Origin: Medicago truncatula
Lineage: Eukaryota; Streptophyta; Magnoliopsida; Fabales; Fabaceae
Direction: 5' to 3'
DNA length: 64,000 nucleotides
Assembly (NCBI RefSeq): GCF_003473485.1
Contig: NC_053042.1
Span: forward strand, 20,108,501 to 20,172,500
Below the pieces are notes generated by a model. That model was not told the DNA's origin. It made no database searches and saw nothing but the letters and a program-made list of their open reading frames with translations. Position 1 is the first letter of the stretch. Each line of letters opens with the position of its first letter. Below are positions 48,925-59,792 of the stretch, in pieces. The translations under genes and the position numbers were made by a program.

Positions 48925-50160
48925 TAGACTCAGAAACTTAACTGTAACAACTTTGCTTAATGTGCTTTATGTGCCAGAGTTTAGTTTTAATTTCATTTAC
49001 GTATCAAAATTGAGTAATTCTTTGAATTGCACAATAACTTTAAGTGGTTTCCAATGTTTAATTCAGGACAGAAAAACAATGAAGATGATTGGCTCTAGTG
49101 ATAAAAGAGAAGAATTATACTACTTGAATCTCTCCAATAAGTTGGCTTGCTCTGCAAGCTAGACTATCCACACATCTGTTCCTTTACTAGATAGTGCCTT
49201 ATCGTATTTTAGACTAGGTCACCTTTCTTTTTCTAGAATATTCTTCTTTACGTTCTAGTTTTCCTTTTGTACATGTTGACTCTATGGCTACTTGTGATGT
49301 ATGCCATTACGCCAAACATAGAAAGTTACCTTTTCCAACAAGTTGAAATAAAGTTGAAAAGTATTTTGATCTAATACATTTTGACATTTGGGGACCTATT
49401 GATGTTTCCTTTATTCATAATCATTCCTATTTTTTAACTGTTGTAGATGATTTTAGCAGATATACTTAATTAACTCTAATGAAATCCAAAATTGAAACAA
49501 GACAACATGTCGTTGGTTTTATCAACTTAATTGAAAATCAACATGATTGTCATGTTAAGACTGTTAGGAGTGATAATAGTCTTGAATTCATCATTCCACA
49601 ACATTATGCTGCTGAGGGCATTTTGCATCAAACAAGCTGTGTTGAAACACCTCAACAAAACTCTAGAGTTAAAAGAATGCACCAACATATTTTAACTAGA
49701 GATTTGCTTTTTCAATCAAATTTACCCAAAACTTTTTGGTCTTATGTTGTTGTGCCTGTTGTTTTTACCACGAATAGAGTACTCAGTCCTCTCTTGCAAA
49801 ATAACTCCCCATATTTCCTCTTACATGAGAAATCACCTGATTTGAATCAATTAAAAGTTTTTGGCTTTTTAGCCTATGCATCAACACTTCAAGCTTATAT
49901 AAGCAAGCTTGCTTCTAAAGCAAGAAAGTGTGTTTTTTTCCACTATTTTGCTGCAAACTATTCTTTTTTCCCTTCCTTTTAGTGACATAAGGAGTGTATA
50001 AAATGTATTCTTCACCAAAATCATTTAGATTCTGATCCTGCGCCCCCTCCATAATCTGCTCATCAAAAGATAAGTCACCCTATAAAGTTTTCATGATTGT
50101 AACATTGTTCATAGCAGCTTCATTGCAAGATGCATGGCTGAGTGTCATTGACTAGCAACA
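48925..50160 (+). pseudogene. Ty1/Copia retrotransposon remnant (GAG-pre-integrase and integrase)
   Basis: Broken plus-strand frames run from 'LLNVLYVPEFSFNFIYVSKL' (pre-integrase), through 'FDIWGPIDV', 'FLTVVDDFSRYT', 'VKTVRSDNSLEF' and 'CVETPQQNSRVKRMHQHIL' to 'LNQLKVFGFLAYA' (integrase core), then a degraded 'SDPAPPP' linker. There are several stops, and the integrase catalytic Glu position reads Lys (RVKR where the family has RVER). No LTRs or reverse transcriptase seen here. Confidence 0.8.
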
Positions 50161-50304
50161 GTTTTTTTTTTTAACAAGTCTATGCATAGTGTTTATTACA
50201 ATACCATAACAGTTGTTCGAATCTATATTACCTACCAACTATCAACCTACCATTGTTTTTAACTTTTTTTTAAGAAGAAAATCATATTTTAAGACAATCA
50301 TTAA

Positions 50305-50385
50305 AAGTGTGGTGGATGGGATTCAAACCTTAAATATAGAGATGTAATAAACTTGCTTTAGCCACTTCGCTACAGTGCTTTTTAT
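50305..50385 (-). mobile_element. SINE-like tRNA-derived remnant
   Basis: Minus strand: AGCGAAGTGGCTAAAGC (A-box-like) and GGTTTGAATCCC (B-box-like) about 45 bases apart. It differs from families 1 and 2. A T-rich stretch lies to its left. Confidence 0.4.
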
Positions 50386-50787
50386 GTTTAATTTTCGCAT
50401 TACTAATATATATATCGTATTATAAATCAAATGTACATTAAAAAATTTCTTTTATAATTTTGCCATACCAGACCACCCCTGCACCCCCATCTATTTTAGA
50501 TCCTTAACTAATGACGATGAGATGCTAGAAAAAAAGAGAAAAAAAAAAGTTAGCCACTGTTATGATTGAAATTAGACTGAATATTGTTCACTTAATGTTT
50601 CCAAGTAATTTTGTTCTAAAATTAGTTTTACAATAATGTATATTTAGTCTAGAGTAATTTTTTTTTTTTTGAATAAATAGTCTAGAACAAGGTAATTAAA
50701 ATGTGCCCGGTCCGTTTGGCATGAAAAATTGATCTACCACAAAATCAGAAAGGAAACCGGACTTAAACTATGAGAGTTGGTCAAAAC

Positions 50788-51332
50788 GCATGGCAACAAA
50801 ACCCATACTTGTGGTTACCCGCCCGAACCAAACCTAATTTGACGGGTTTTCCCCATTTTGACTGGGTTTGGGTATGGGTATGGGTTTTTCCCGATTTCAA
50901 AACACGGGTATGGGACAGGTAACGGGTATATAGGTACCCACCCCGAACCCATACTCATACCCGTCCCAAATGTAAAAAATTATTTTATGTTGATATGTCA
51001 TGTTATTTTGTTTGATAATTGCCATGTTAATAAAAACTACCATTGATATTGAAGGATCAATTAAATCATTACGTCTAACAAATGTTAAAGTGAGCATATT
51101 GGTGGATAATGTATTACAACGTTGCTCTTGGAAATGCAAAAAAACTTCTATTTTTTATTAAAAAAAATTATTCGATGCGGGGATACCCAAACCCGTCGGG
51201 GACGGGGATGAGATTCAATTTCTCATCCCCGTTGGGTATGGGTAGGGTAACGGGTAAGTATATGCGTATGAGAATCGTATAGGGTATGGGGAAGGTAAAA
51301 CTCGTCCCCACCCCGCCCCATTGCCATGCTTA
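50788..51332. mobile_element. hAT-like element (copy C)
   Basis: GCATGGCAACAAAACCCATA at the left and, inverted, TAAGCATGGCAATGGGGCGG at the right. GGGTATGGG / CCCATACC motifs lie in both ends around an AT-rich centre, as in copies A and B. The left boundary is approximate and the terminal TAGGG has mutated. Confidence 0.55.
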
Positions 51333-51761
51333 GGCAGTTCACCTGATTCTACAAGTTAAACTGGATTTTACTTTTTTCCTTGATTTTTTAAAACAAGAAA
51401 TTAAAAAAAAATTAAAAAAAATAATGTGCTTTACAGATCTCAAATCAAAATGTCGCATTATATCATTTAAGAGTGATATTTGAACGACCCAAAAAAGAGA
51501 CAATGTATTCACACGGTAGTCAACCAAGCTGGTCCCCATCAAATTCACAAATTGAGGTGGAGAAAGAAAATATTAAAAAACGAAAAAGTCGTTGGATAGT
51601 AGTTTTATACATGTCGGACGACTTTAGGTTGTTAGAAAAACCGTTTGAAACTTCCCAGTGTAGGACTTATATTACAACCAAATCAGAAATAACAAATGAG
51701 TACAGCCTCCTGGTTTTCATTTTTGTTTCCTTTTGCTAGATTAATCAAGCAACAAAAGGGC

Positions 51762-54700
51762 TCACATGTCAGCAACCAATTTTTCCTCACCAACTATGGA
51801 TTCAGCAAGAGTTCCCCGAGTCCACTTCTTCAGCATATCTAATGCAGCTTTGGGCTGGTCCATTGGAACCATGTGACCCGCATCATGGACCTGTTTTTAT
51901 TACACAGTAAATAAAATATTTTTCAGTGAGCATGAGCAAAGCAATAAATGATTTGGGTAGATATATGAAGTGTCTTTCTGGACAACATTCAATGTCATTG
52001 TACTGCAGAAAAAGCAAGTTTATATTTGATCATGGCAATACAGTAAGTAATTTATCTCCCGCACAATATAAGCATTCAGTAGTGTGAGTCACTTCAAATT
52101 TTAACATTTTGGCTTTAACAGAAAAAGCATTTATAATCCTTTCTGCTTTTGTCATCGCTAATGATTTGGATGCAATGTTGAAATTGGGGTGCATTTAATC
52201 AGCACTGCTGAATGGTGAGTCCTGTTACAGGTGCTGATTAAATGTTGGGTGTATTTTGCAGGTGGCGTAATGCTGAAGTAAATAATCTATAGTTTACCCT
52301 GTTTTCCATGTAAAGTATGATTAATTCCATATAGTATTGGTAGTTTTCAGTTTCTCTACATAAGCATGTGCCTAGATGTGTATGTGTACAGAGAGAGAAA
52401 GATAGATACCTTCAGGAAACTCAGGGGACCGTAGCTCTTCAATATTCCAGCTTCTGATCCATTAACAACAAAGGGAACATCAGGGGAGGCTACAAATTCT
52501 TTCTGACCAGACCATTTCATGGCATGAACCCATCTTGAATTACCTAGTCATTGAAACCATACCATGAGGAAAAGGTCCATCACCTCATTATTCAAAAACT
52601 ATAATATGAAATATTAAACTCCTCAACAAATCTTGAATATACAAGTGTAAATACTTACCAAGCCAGTTGCATATGAGATCATATTCCCCAGCATAAACAA
52701 GCAAATCGATTCCATCCTCAAGAAGGATAGGAATACCAACTTCAAGATTCCTCATCCAGTCCACCAACATAGCCATATAAACTTCAGTGCTACAAGAAAC
52801 AAAACGAATTTTGCCAACCCCTAGTGAATCCCGAACCGATTCTTGGTTCAGAAACTTTTCCATGTTTGAAAAATCATAGCAGAGACTCCCCTCACACTTC
52901 TTTCTGATATCATAGTACTGCAACAAAAGTATATAACAACTAGTAAAAATTATGAAAACACCCATATATTGCTTCAAGATTACAATTTCCATAAATATGG
53001 GTTTCTTCGGACCTATCATCGAAGCAGCATTGAAGACATTCTAAACATTTGCCATAAAACCTCTTAATTAAAAACTATTGTGGTTTAGCGCAAGTAGTTG
53101 ATGCACAGTGTGTGAGCATTGTAAATTGCAGGGGTACCGAGATCAATTCCTATTGAATAAAAAAAACTCCTGATTAAAATATCCTCAGCTAAGAAAGAGT
53201 TAAAGGAGGTGTGTACAAAACAGACTTTGGGTTTGGAAAATGATCAATTATCAGAATGAGTACTTAGTGCTGGGAGTGCATATCAATTAAACTGTTCCAA
53301 ATCCTGATAAACTGATTGATTAGAACTCTCCATGGTATACAGTATTTTAGCATCTCTTTTTCCATATAGATTGCTTGAACTGTATATCTTTAACTATGCC
53401 TCATTCTCAATGAGCTTTCATGTAAGGCCTCTGTCACAAAAAAAGGTAATAATGAGATGCAAACTACACAGAAGAGGAGGAAATTGTTTGCTCACATTTA
53501 CACCTCCAGCATGTAACAAGATGTCACTGAAAATGAGATTACAGGCTACATTTGCACTCAGGCAAGCAACTTTTCCATCGGTTCCTGAAAGGATTAAAAC
53601 AAATATTAAAGGTAAATGTACCAGAAGCCAACCAGGAGAAGATTCTTAACAAGCGTGAACATTGGTTTTAGAAGAGAAACAGGTTTGGTCAAAAATAAAA
53701 AAATAAAAACAGGCAGTGATTCTTGACAATTTACTTCTTGTGAAATAATAAGAAAATATTTGGGGCACATTAGATTTGGTTAAAAATGAAGGATAGAACA
53801 AAATGAATTTTGTTCAAAGCTTGGTTTTAAACAAAACTAAACTAAAAATGAAGCATTAAATATAATTCTAAAATTTATTGTTCACTAATCGACAAACAAG
53901 AAGAGGAACCAACAGTAGTTTTATGATTCAATTTTATATCCCTTGTGGTTCTGTTTGTAAAGTCCCTCAGGATGCATCAAATGCAACCTTAAAGTTTACA
54001 TGATCATTGGAAATCAACAAACTCATGCTCTCAATATAAACTTCCAAAACTGAAATTGCAAATGAATTTTGTAAACTTTCCAATGATTTAGAATGAATCC
54101 ACATTTTATGCCAACTATATACTTGTAAAGAATATGCAAGATATATGTGTAGTTTAAATATATACATGTATGAGTGTTATTGATCGTAGTCAGCAACACA
54201 GTGGCAGGTGGACTTCATATAGAAATACAAATGTAAATTACCGCATAGCTTTATTGCCAATTCACAGGCTGGAACCAACACTTTGCCAAGAAGTGCATGT
54301 GTAACCTTTGTAATTAAGCCCATCTCCAGAGCATAATCTGGGTAGGCTTTATACTGAATTGCAGGATTAGTAAGCCCATTACCAATGGCCAGTCCCTGTT
54401 CAAACCATTAAAAATAAAGATACACTGGTTTGCTATATAAAGTCAGAATGTTTCACTATATGATGTAACAGAATGAACCTTCAAATTTATATGAATTCCT
54501 TCATTAGCTTGGTTTCCTTGATGGATGCGAGATGCTAAAGCAGGAATATAGTGCCCAGCATATGATTCACCTGTAATAAAGAAGTCATTCTTTGCATATT
54601 GGGGATGCTCTGCAAAGAAGGCCTGGGGGAAAAAAATTAAAAAAAGAAACTGTTAAGATGCTATTGTAGTCTTTTTTATATTATTTTCACTATGAATTGA

Positions 54701-56435
54701 CATGTGTATTACCCGTTCGACTCTACTGAGATAAAACGAAAAACCTGAACCCACATTTGGGTATGAAGCCCATAATTGTTTTACTTTAAATTTGTAAAAA
54801 TAACAACTTTTTTAATTTGTGTATGTGTGAATCATGATGACCTAATGCCAGTTTTCTGCAAATTCAAACAGGGCTCATATGGATTACAGATGCTAAGATT
54901 CTTCAGAAGATCAGAGATTCGTAGATCTATGTGAAAGAGAGTATGGATGACCTTTGATTTATAGGACTTGGACTTTTTAATGTGAAAGAAATCTACAATT
55001 CTAGACATCTCAATATGAGTAAAGGTTGTTTATGTCCACTTTAAAATCTCAGTTGGTGGTTCTTGATCTTGAAAAAACTGGTTTGATTTTAGTAAGTATT
55101 GTTTCTGAACTCGGAAGCCTTTAAACTAGATATTATTCTTTTTCAAATTTGGATTATTTCCCTATTAAGAAATTGAAATAGTGAATAGACAAAAATAAGA
55201 AAAAAAGCTCCTTACTCATTGAAAATTATGATTCCTTTAAATTATTTGAAAATTTAAAGTTGACTTCAAATCTGAAAATGAAATTTTTTGGATAATGATT
55301 TGATTGTCAACTAAATCCCCCTATGAATAGCTTGACTAAAATTACCAACATTGGCAAGTTGATAGTATGGAGGTAAAACCCCATTTCAAAAGTTAGAAAC
55401 AATTCCTCTAGGAAGTGGGATTTAAACTTGAGTAGCATCTATTAATCTCCTTTACCAAATTAAAACACTGTATTTAGTTTTGTCTAAATATAAAGGAATT
55501 TAAATAGGGATCAATTTGCTACTCTAGGAAATTTCCCCCACAAGCCACTCTTCAGTTATAAGTAGAATTAGGGAATCTAAACATAATGAAAACAGAGAAA
55601 ACACCCTCTTTAGAAAACATTCAGATTCAAGAGCAAACACAGGTACCTGCAAAAAGTCATACAGGTCATTGCTAACACCCTTTTCATTATGACGAATATC
55701 ACGTAAATCAGTACTGTAGCTAAAGCCAGTTCCAGTAGGTTGATCAACATACAAAAGGTTTGACACCTACAAAATTGGCAACAAATTTTTAATGTCATAA
55801 ATAATTATCAGAGAATATGTACAATACAGAAACCATTTTTTACTCTCTTACAATACATGAAGTAATTAACTCTAATAAAAGAAAAATGTGAAATTCGGTT
55901 ACCTTGTCCCAACCATAGTGGTTCCACGTAAGAGACAAGTCATCCTTAATTTTGAAAGGACCATTTTCGTAAAACAAAGCCAATTCACTGCTACAGCCAG
56001 GTCCTCCAGTCAACCAAATGACAACAGGGTCATCTTCCTTATGGTTGCGTGATTCAAAGAAAAAGTAGAACATCCTACAAACAACACATATAGTTTTATT
56101 ATGGAAAGAATTTTGATAAAAGGAAATAAAAGTGAAAAGCCTTACTTTGCAGCATGGGAATGTTGAATGGGGTAATAGCCAGCATAGTGACCAAAATCCT
56201 CAACGGAAACATCATCATCATCGGAAATTAGGTTACGGAAATTGAGGGGATTCTCAACGATCTTGCCACGGGAAGATGAATTTGCAGCAGACGAAGCGAT
56301 GTTGAGGTTGACGTCCGGGAACAAATTAAGGTCTCTCACAAGCTTCTTAGCCTCAAGCTTCAGTCCAAGATCGCCGCTAGTGGCAGAACAAATTGATGTC
56401 CAGAAGAAGAAGAAAAGGACGAAGATTGAACCCAT
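51762..56435 (-). CDS. Serine carboxypeptidase-like protein (SCPL47-49 type), 9 exons, 496 aa
   Basis: Exons on the minus strand: 56435-56146, 56074-55903, 55766-55647, 54622-54479, 54395-54242, 53584-53496, 52917-52659, 52543-52410, 51890-51762; every phase joins. A hydrophobic N-terminus ([10 protein letters not shown]) is a likely signal peptide, followed by a propeptide, then 'HYAGYYPI' and 'MFYFFFESR'. Peptidase family S10 motifs: oxyanion 'GGPGCSS', nucleophile Ser in 'GESYAGHY', Asp in '[19 protein letters not shown]', His in '[13 protein letters not shown]'. The triad is complete, so it is probably an active acid carboxypeptidase of the vacuole or apoplast; alternatively an acyltransferase, as some SCPLs are. 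An upstream in-frame ATG at 56537 would add 34 residues and bury the signal peptide, so I prefer 56435. Confidence 0.93.
53090..53160 (+). mobile_element. Possible SINE-like relic in SCPL intron 6
   Basis: TTTAGCGCAAGTAGTTGATG followed about 45 bases later by GGTACCGAGATCAATTCC and then a short A-run. The layout resembles tRNA-derived promoters but is too diverged to assign. Confidence 0.3.
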
Positions 56436-56539
56436 TTTATAATCACAAAGAAATAAAAGGTAGTTAGTTAGCTTAGAAAATTCACATCTACTCAAGTCAT
56501 CAAGTGTTAGTGTCACTTCAAGGTGCACACTTTTCAAAC

Positions 56540-57205
56540 AAAGATATTTATATTCTAATTAGATAGATTAAGTCCATAACACGTGTATGCATCACAATCA
56601 CAATGCTTTTTTTTTTTTTTTTAATAAATCAAAATGATATAAATACTCAAAAGTGTTTTGAATTACACAAGACGCGCAAAATAGGAACACCACCAAAGTT
56701 AATACAATACAGAGTCGGATTTCCCTTTTAAAGGAACAACCTAGAAACAAAATTACAAAAACACATCCATATAAGAAAGCGGATGTTTCCACCAACCATA
56801 ATAAGAATAAGCTGATGCTGCCTGTTTTGATTGCTCAGATTTTTATCTTCTTAATAATTTGGACCCAATTATTTCATTGCAAATAATTTTATTTTTTTTT
56901 ACCAAAATTCGTAATTTTTTTTCTCTATAAATAGAGACTTGGATCATTTGATTTGGACACAGAAAAAAAAAACCAAGTTTTTCACTCTCTTAATCTTATT
57001 ATTAGTTTTGTATTAGCCTTTCTTTTGAAGTTTTAGTGTTTATTTAGTTTGTTGTATTGCATTTTATTTATGTTAAGAAAATAAAAATAAATTATTTAAA
57101 TAAATTTTGTTTTTACAAAAAAAAATTGTTAAGTGTTTCTTCGTTTTAATTTAATTATAATCGATAATTGTAATTTTATGTAATTATAAAAACAAAAATA
57201 TAAAA
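56540..57205. other. SCPL promoter region and spacer
   Basis: AT-rich with long homopolymer runs (A/T). No exon or repeat boundary recognised beyond the presumed promoter of the carboxypeptidase. Confidence 0.35.
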
Positions 57206-58478
57206 TTAAATAAGAATAAGAAATAAAAGGTGGTAGGGTAGGGTGTTGAATGAAAAAACCAATTGGAGAGGTAAAAATTGAATGGGTGTTGAATTAAGAG
57301 AGAGAAAATGATGTGGAGTGTTGGGAATTGAAAAAGTGGATGTTGAGGGTTTTTTTTTTTTTGACGGAAAAAAAAAATGGTCTAAGAATGAAAGCATCTT
57401 AACTTTTTCAAGAAGGGTAAATGGAGTACTTGTCGTGTATTGGAACATGCGATTATTTCGTTCCTTCCAAATCACCCAAATAGTAGCAAACCAGATATCT
57501 GTAAAGAAAAGATGAGTAGTTTTTGGCAAACTTGACATCCTGGTAAACTGAATAAAATGGTGTCGAAGCTCACCAGGAGAGACCAAATAAATTCCCAGCC
57601 AAGTCTGCACATCAGACCAAAGAGCTCGAAAAATATTACAATGCAAAAAAAGGTGATAAGTTGTTTCTGAGACATTACAATCAGCCACACACATGCCATA
57701 TGTTGGAATAATAATACCCCATTGAACCAGATATCTTTAGTAGGTAGGCGATTGTGAAGAAGACGCCATCCCAATAAAGACACCTTTGTCGGAACATGCT
57801 TTGACCAAACATCGTGAACCTGAGACCTGTCAGCCATGACACTTGTGTCTGTAATATAGCAGTAAGCTGTTTTCACCGAATACCCATGAACCGGGTCTAA
57901 CGACCAGCTCCAATAGTCATTAACACTGTCCTGCGAAATAATGTTACATAAAAGAGCAACACACTCCCTCACACTCTCCTCCTCCCATGCATACAAACGA
58001 CGACGCCAAACGCACGCATTACCATTACCGTCCCACCCCAACCGCCTCATATCCTCAACCTTACTCTCCTTCTCCACCGCCAAATCAAATAATCTAGGGA
58101 ACTTTAACCGCAACAGAGTGTCCCCTACCCAAGTATCATACCAGAATAAGGTGTTCCTCCCGTCACCAACCTTCCTTCGAACATTATCATCAAACCAACT
58201 CCCAACTCCCTCACCTACGCCTTCACGCACTCTACAAATCAGCTTCCACCACACCGAAGCATTTCTATCACCCTCCCTAATCTGCCCCCCAACCTCAATG
58301 TACCGTGCCTTTAACACTTGATACCACAACCCTTCTTTGTCCACCAACATCCTCCAACATCATTTTCCTAACAATGATAAATTAAAAGCTCCCACCTTCC
58401 TAACCCCAACCCCCCCTTCTTCTTTTGGTAAACAAATCGAGTTCCAATTAATCCAAACCATTTTCCTATGATCCTCAC
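57206..58478 (-). pseudogene. LINE remnant: end of RT and zf-RVT domain
   Basis: The minus strand reads 'MVWINWNSICLPKEEGGVGV', 'GAFNLSLLGK' stop 'CWRMLVDKEGLWYQVLKARY', then 'WKLICRVREGVGEGVGSWFD', 'VGDGRNTLFWYDTWVGDTLL' and 'HVPTKVSLLGWRLLHNRLPT'. After a frameshift near 57695 it reads 'ETTYHLFLHCNIFRALWSDV' and 'IWVIWKERNNRMFQ'. These are consecutive blocks of plant L1-like elements. The stop in 'GK*CW' replaces a conserved Trp. 5'-truncated and inactive, but long frames remain, so fairly recent. Confidence 0.85.
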
Positions 58479-58540
58479 TACCCAAAAAAAAAAAGATTCA
58501 ATAGAAGAAATTAATTTCTTAAATAAATCAATTATTAATA

Positions 58541-58696
58541 CTCCCTCCGATCACGATTATAAGCAAAAATTGACTTTTAAAATTCATTCAATAAATGATG
58601 TATGTGGATGTATGTGGTCTATATATACACTACATACATCATTTATTGAATGAATCTAAAAAATATACTTTTGTTTATAATAGTGACCGGAGGGAG
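58541..58696. mobile_element. Stowaway MITE, near-perfect hairpin
   Basis: CTCCCTCCGATCACGATTAT opens it and its inverse closes it (ATAATAGTGACCGGAGGGAG), with TA duplications at 58539-58540 and 58697-58698. The two halves (including ATTCATTCAATAAATGATGT) pair over about 65 bp around a small loop. 156 bp, non-coding. Confidence 0.93.
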
Positions 58697-59199
58697 TACC
58701 ATTGATAACGTGGTTAATTATGTTAGGTAAGGTTAATGAATATAATAAAGTGCCAGAACTTATTAATCCTCACAGGTTAGCACTTAGCAAGTACATAGAA
58801 TCGGTGATATTGGTGACATTGACCAACCATATTATTACAAGCGACCCTTTTTTCTCACTTTTATAAGGATTGTGACATTGTAATTGGTCAATGTTATGTC
58901 ATCATCATATATACTAGACAGTAAACATAATAATTAACCATAATTTTTAAATATTCAATCAAAATAACCATCTAAATTGTGTTTAAATATTCATAATTTT
59001 TAGTTGTTTGAATATATATGATATATGATATCCATTTGTATTCAAATACACACTTTAAAATTGTGATAAATGACTTTTAAAACTATTATTAATTTGATTC
59101 AAAAATAAAGTTATCATTAAATGTGTTCAATAAATTTATTGTGATCAATAAATTTATTGTGATATCTTGTAATATTCATTTACAATTAAATAAATATAA

Positions 59200-59315
59200 A
59201 CTCATTTATATTGGTTTGATGGTATTAGTTTGTGACCTAGGGTGTGCTATTCCTCGAGGTTTTGAGTTTGATTTCACACAGTGTCAATTTAAGTAGGCTA
59301 ATTTAGCTTCTTCAA
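59200..59315 (+). mobile_element. SINE (family 1, copy 2), diverged
   Basis: TTGGTTTGATGGTATTAGTT, then GTGACCTAGGGTGTGCTATTCC, GAGGTTTTGAGTTTGATTTC and GTCAATTTAAGTAGGCTAAT align in order with the minus-strand copy at 6769-6635. AATATAA near 59190 and 59324 may be the duplication. Older than copy 1. Confidence 0.6.
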
Positions 59316-59792
59316 ATGAATATAATTAACCACAATTTTACTTTTGTTTAACATCTAATTTCTTCTAGAATTGTGATATCAATTGTGTGTGTCAAATAAT
59401 ATCCCTCAAATTGCATTAATGTGTTTGAATCTCTACCTTGAAAACTAAAAATGTTAAAAAGAATCCATCTATTTTTCCTTTTATGTACTGATCGGAAGTG
59501 AACATCAACCGATAGTCGACATTGCTGGAGCACAGTAGAGAACAACGATAATTTGCAATACAGAACATCTAATTAAGCTCTCGATGATGGTTCAACAAAA
59601 TTTAAGCTCCACAATAACAAACATGCATCCAAAATATTAACAATATATTATAAAGCCATGTTATTATTGATATAGCGCAGTCTGAGCCAAACTTGTTTAT
59701 ACATGGTATAGATAATATTTTTGGGTGAGTTCATACAAGATATATAGTCAACAGTTTGGACCCACATTCCTCTTCAAATGAAGATAGATTCT

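Noticed and set aside
48925-50160. Functional Copia element
   Set aside because: Several stops, a changed catalytic residue, no reverse transcriptase and no LTRs in view.
57941-58321. 126-codon plus-strand ORF
   Set aside because: It is the antisense shadow of the LINE zf-RVT frame.
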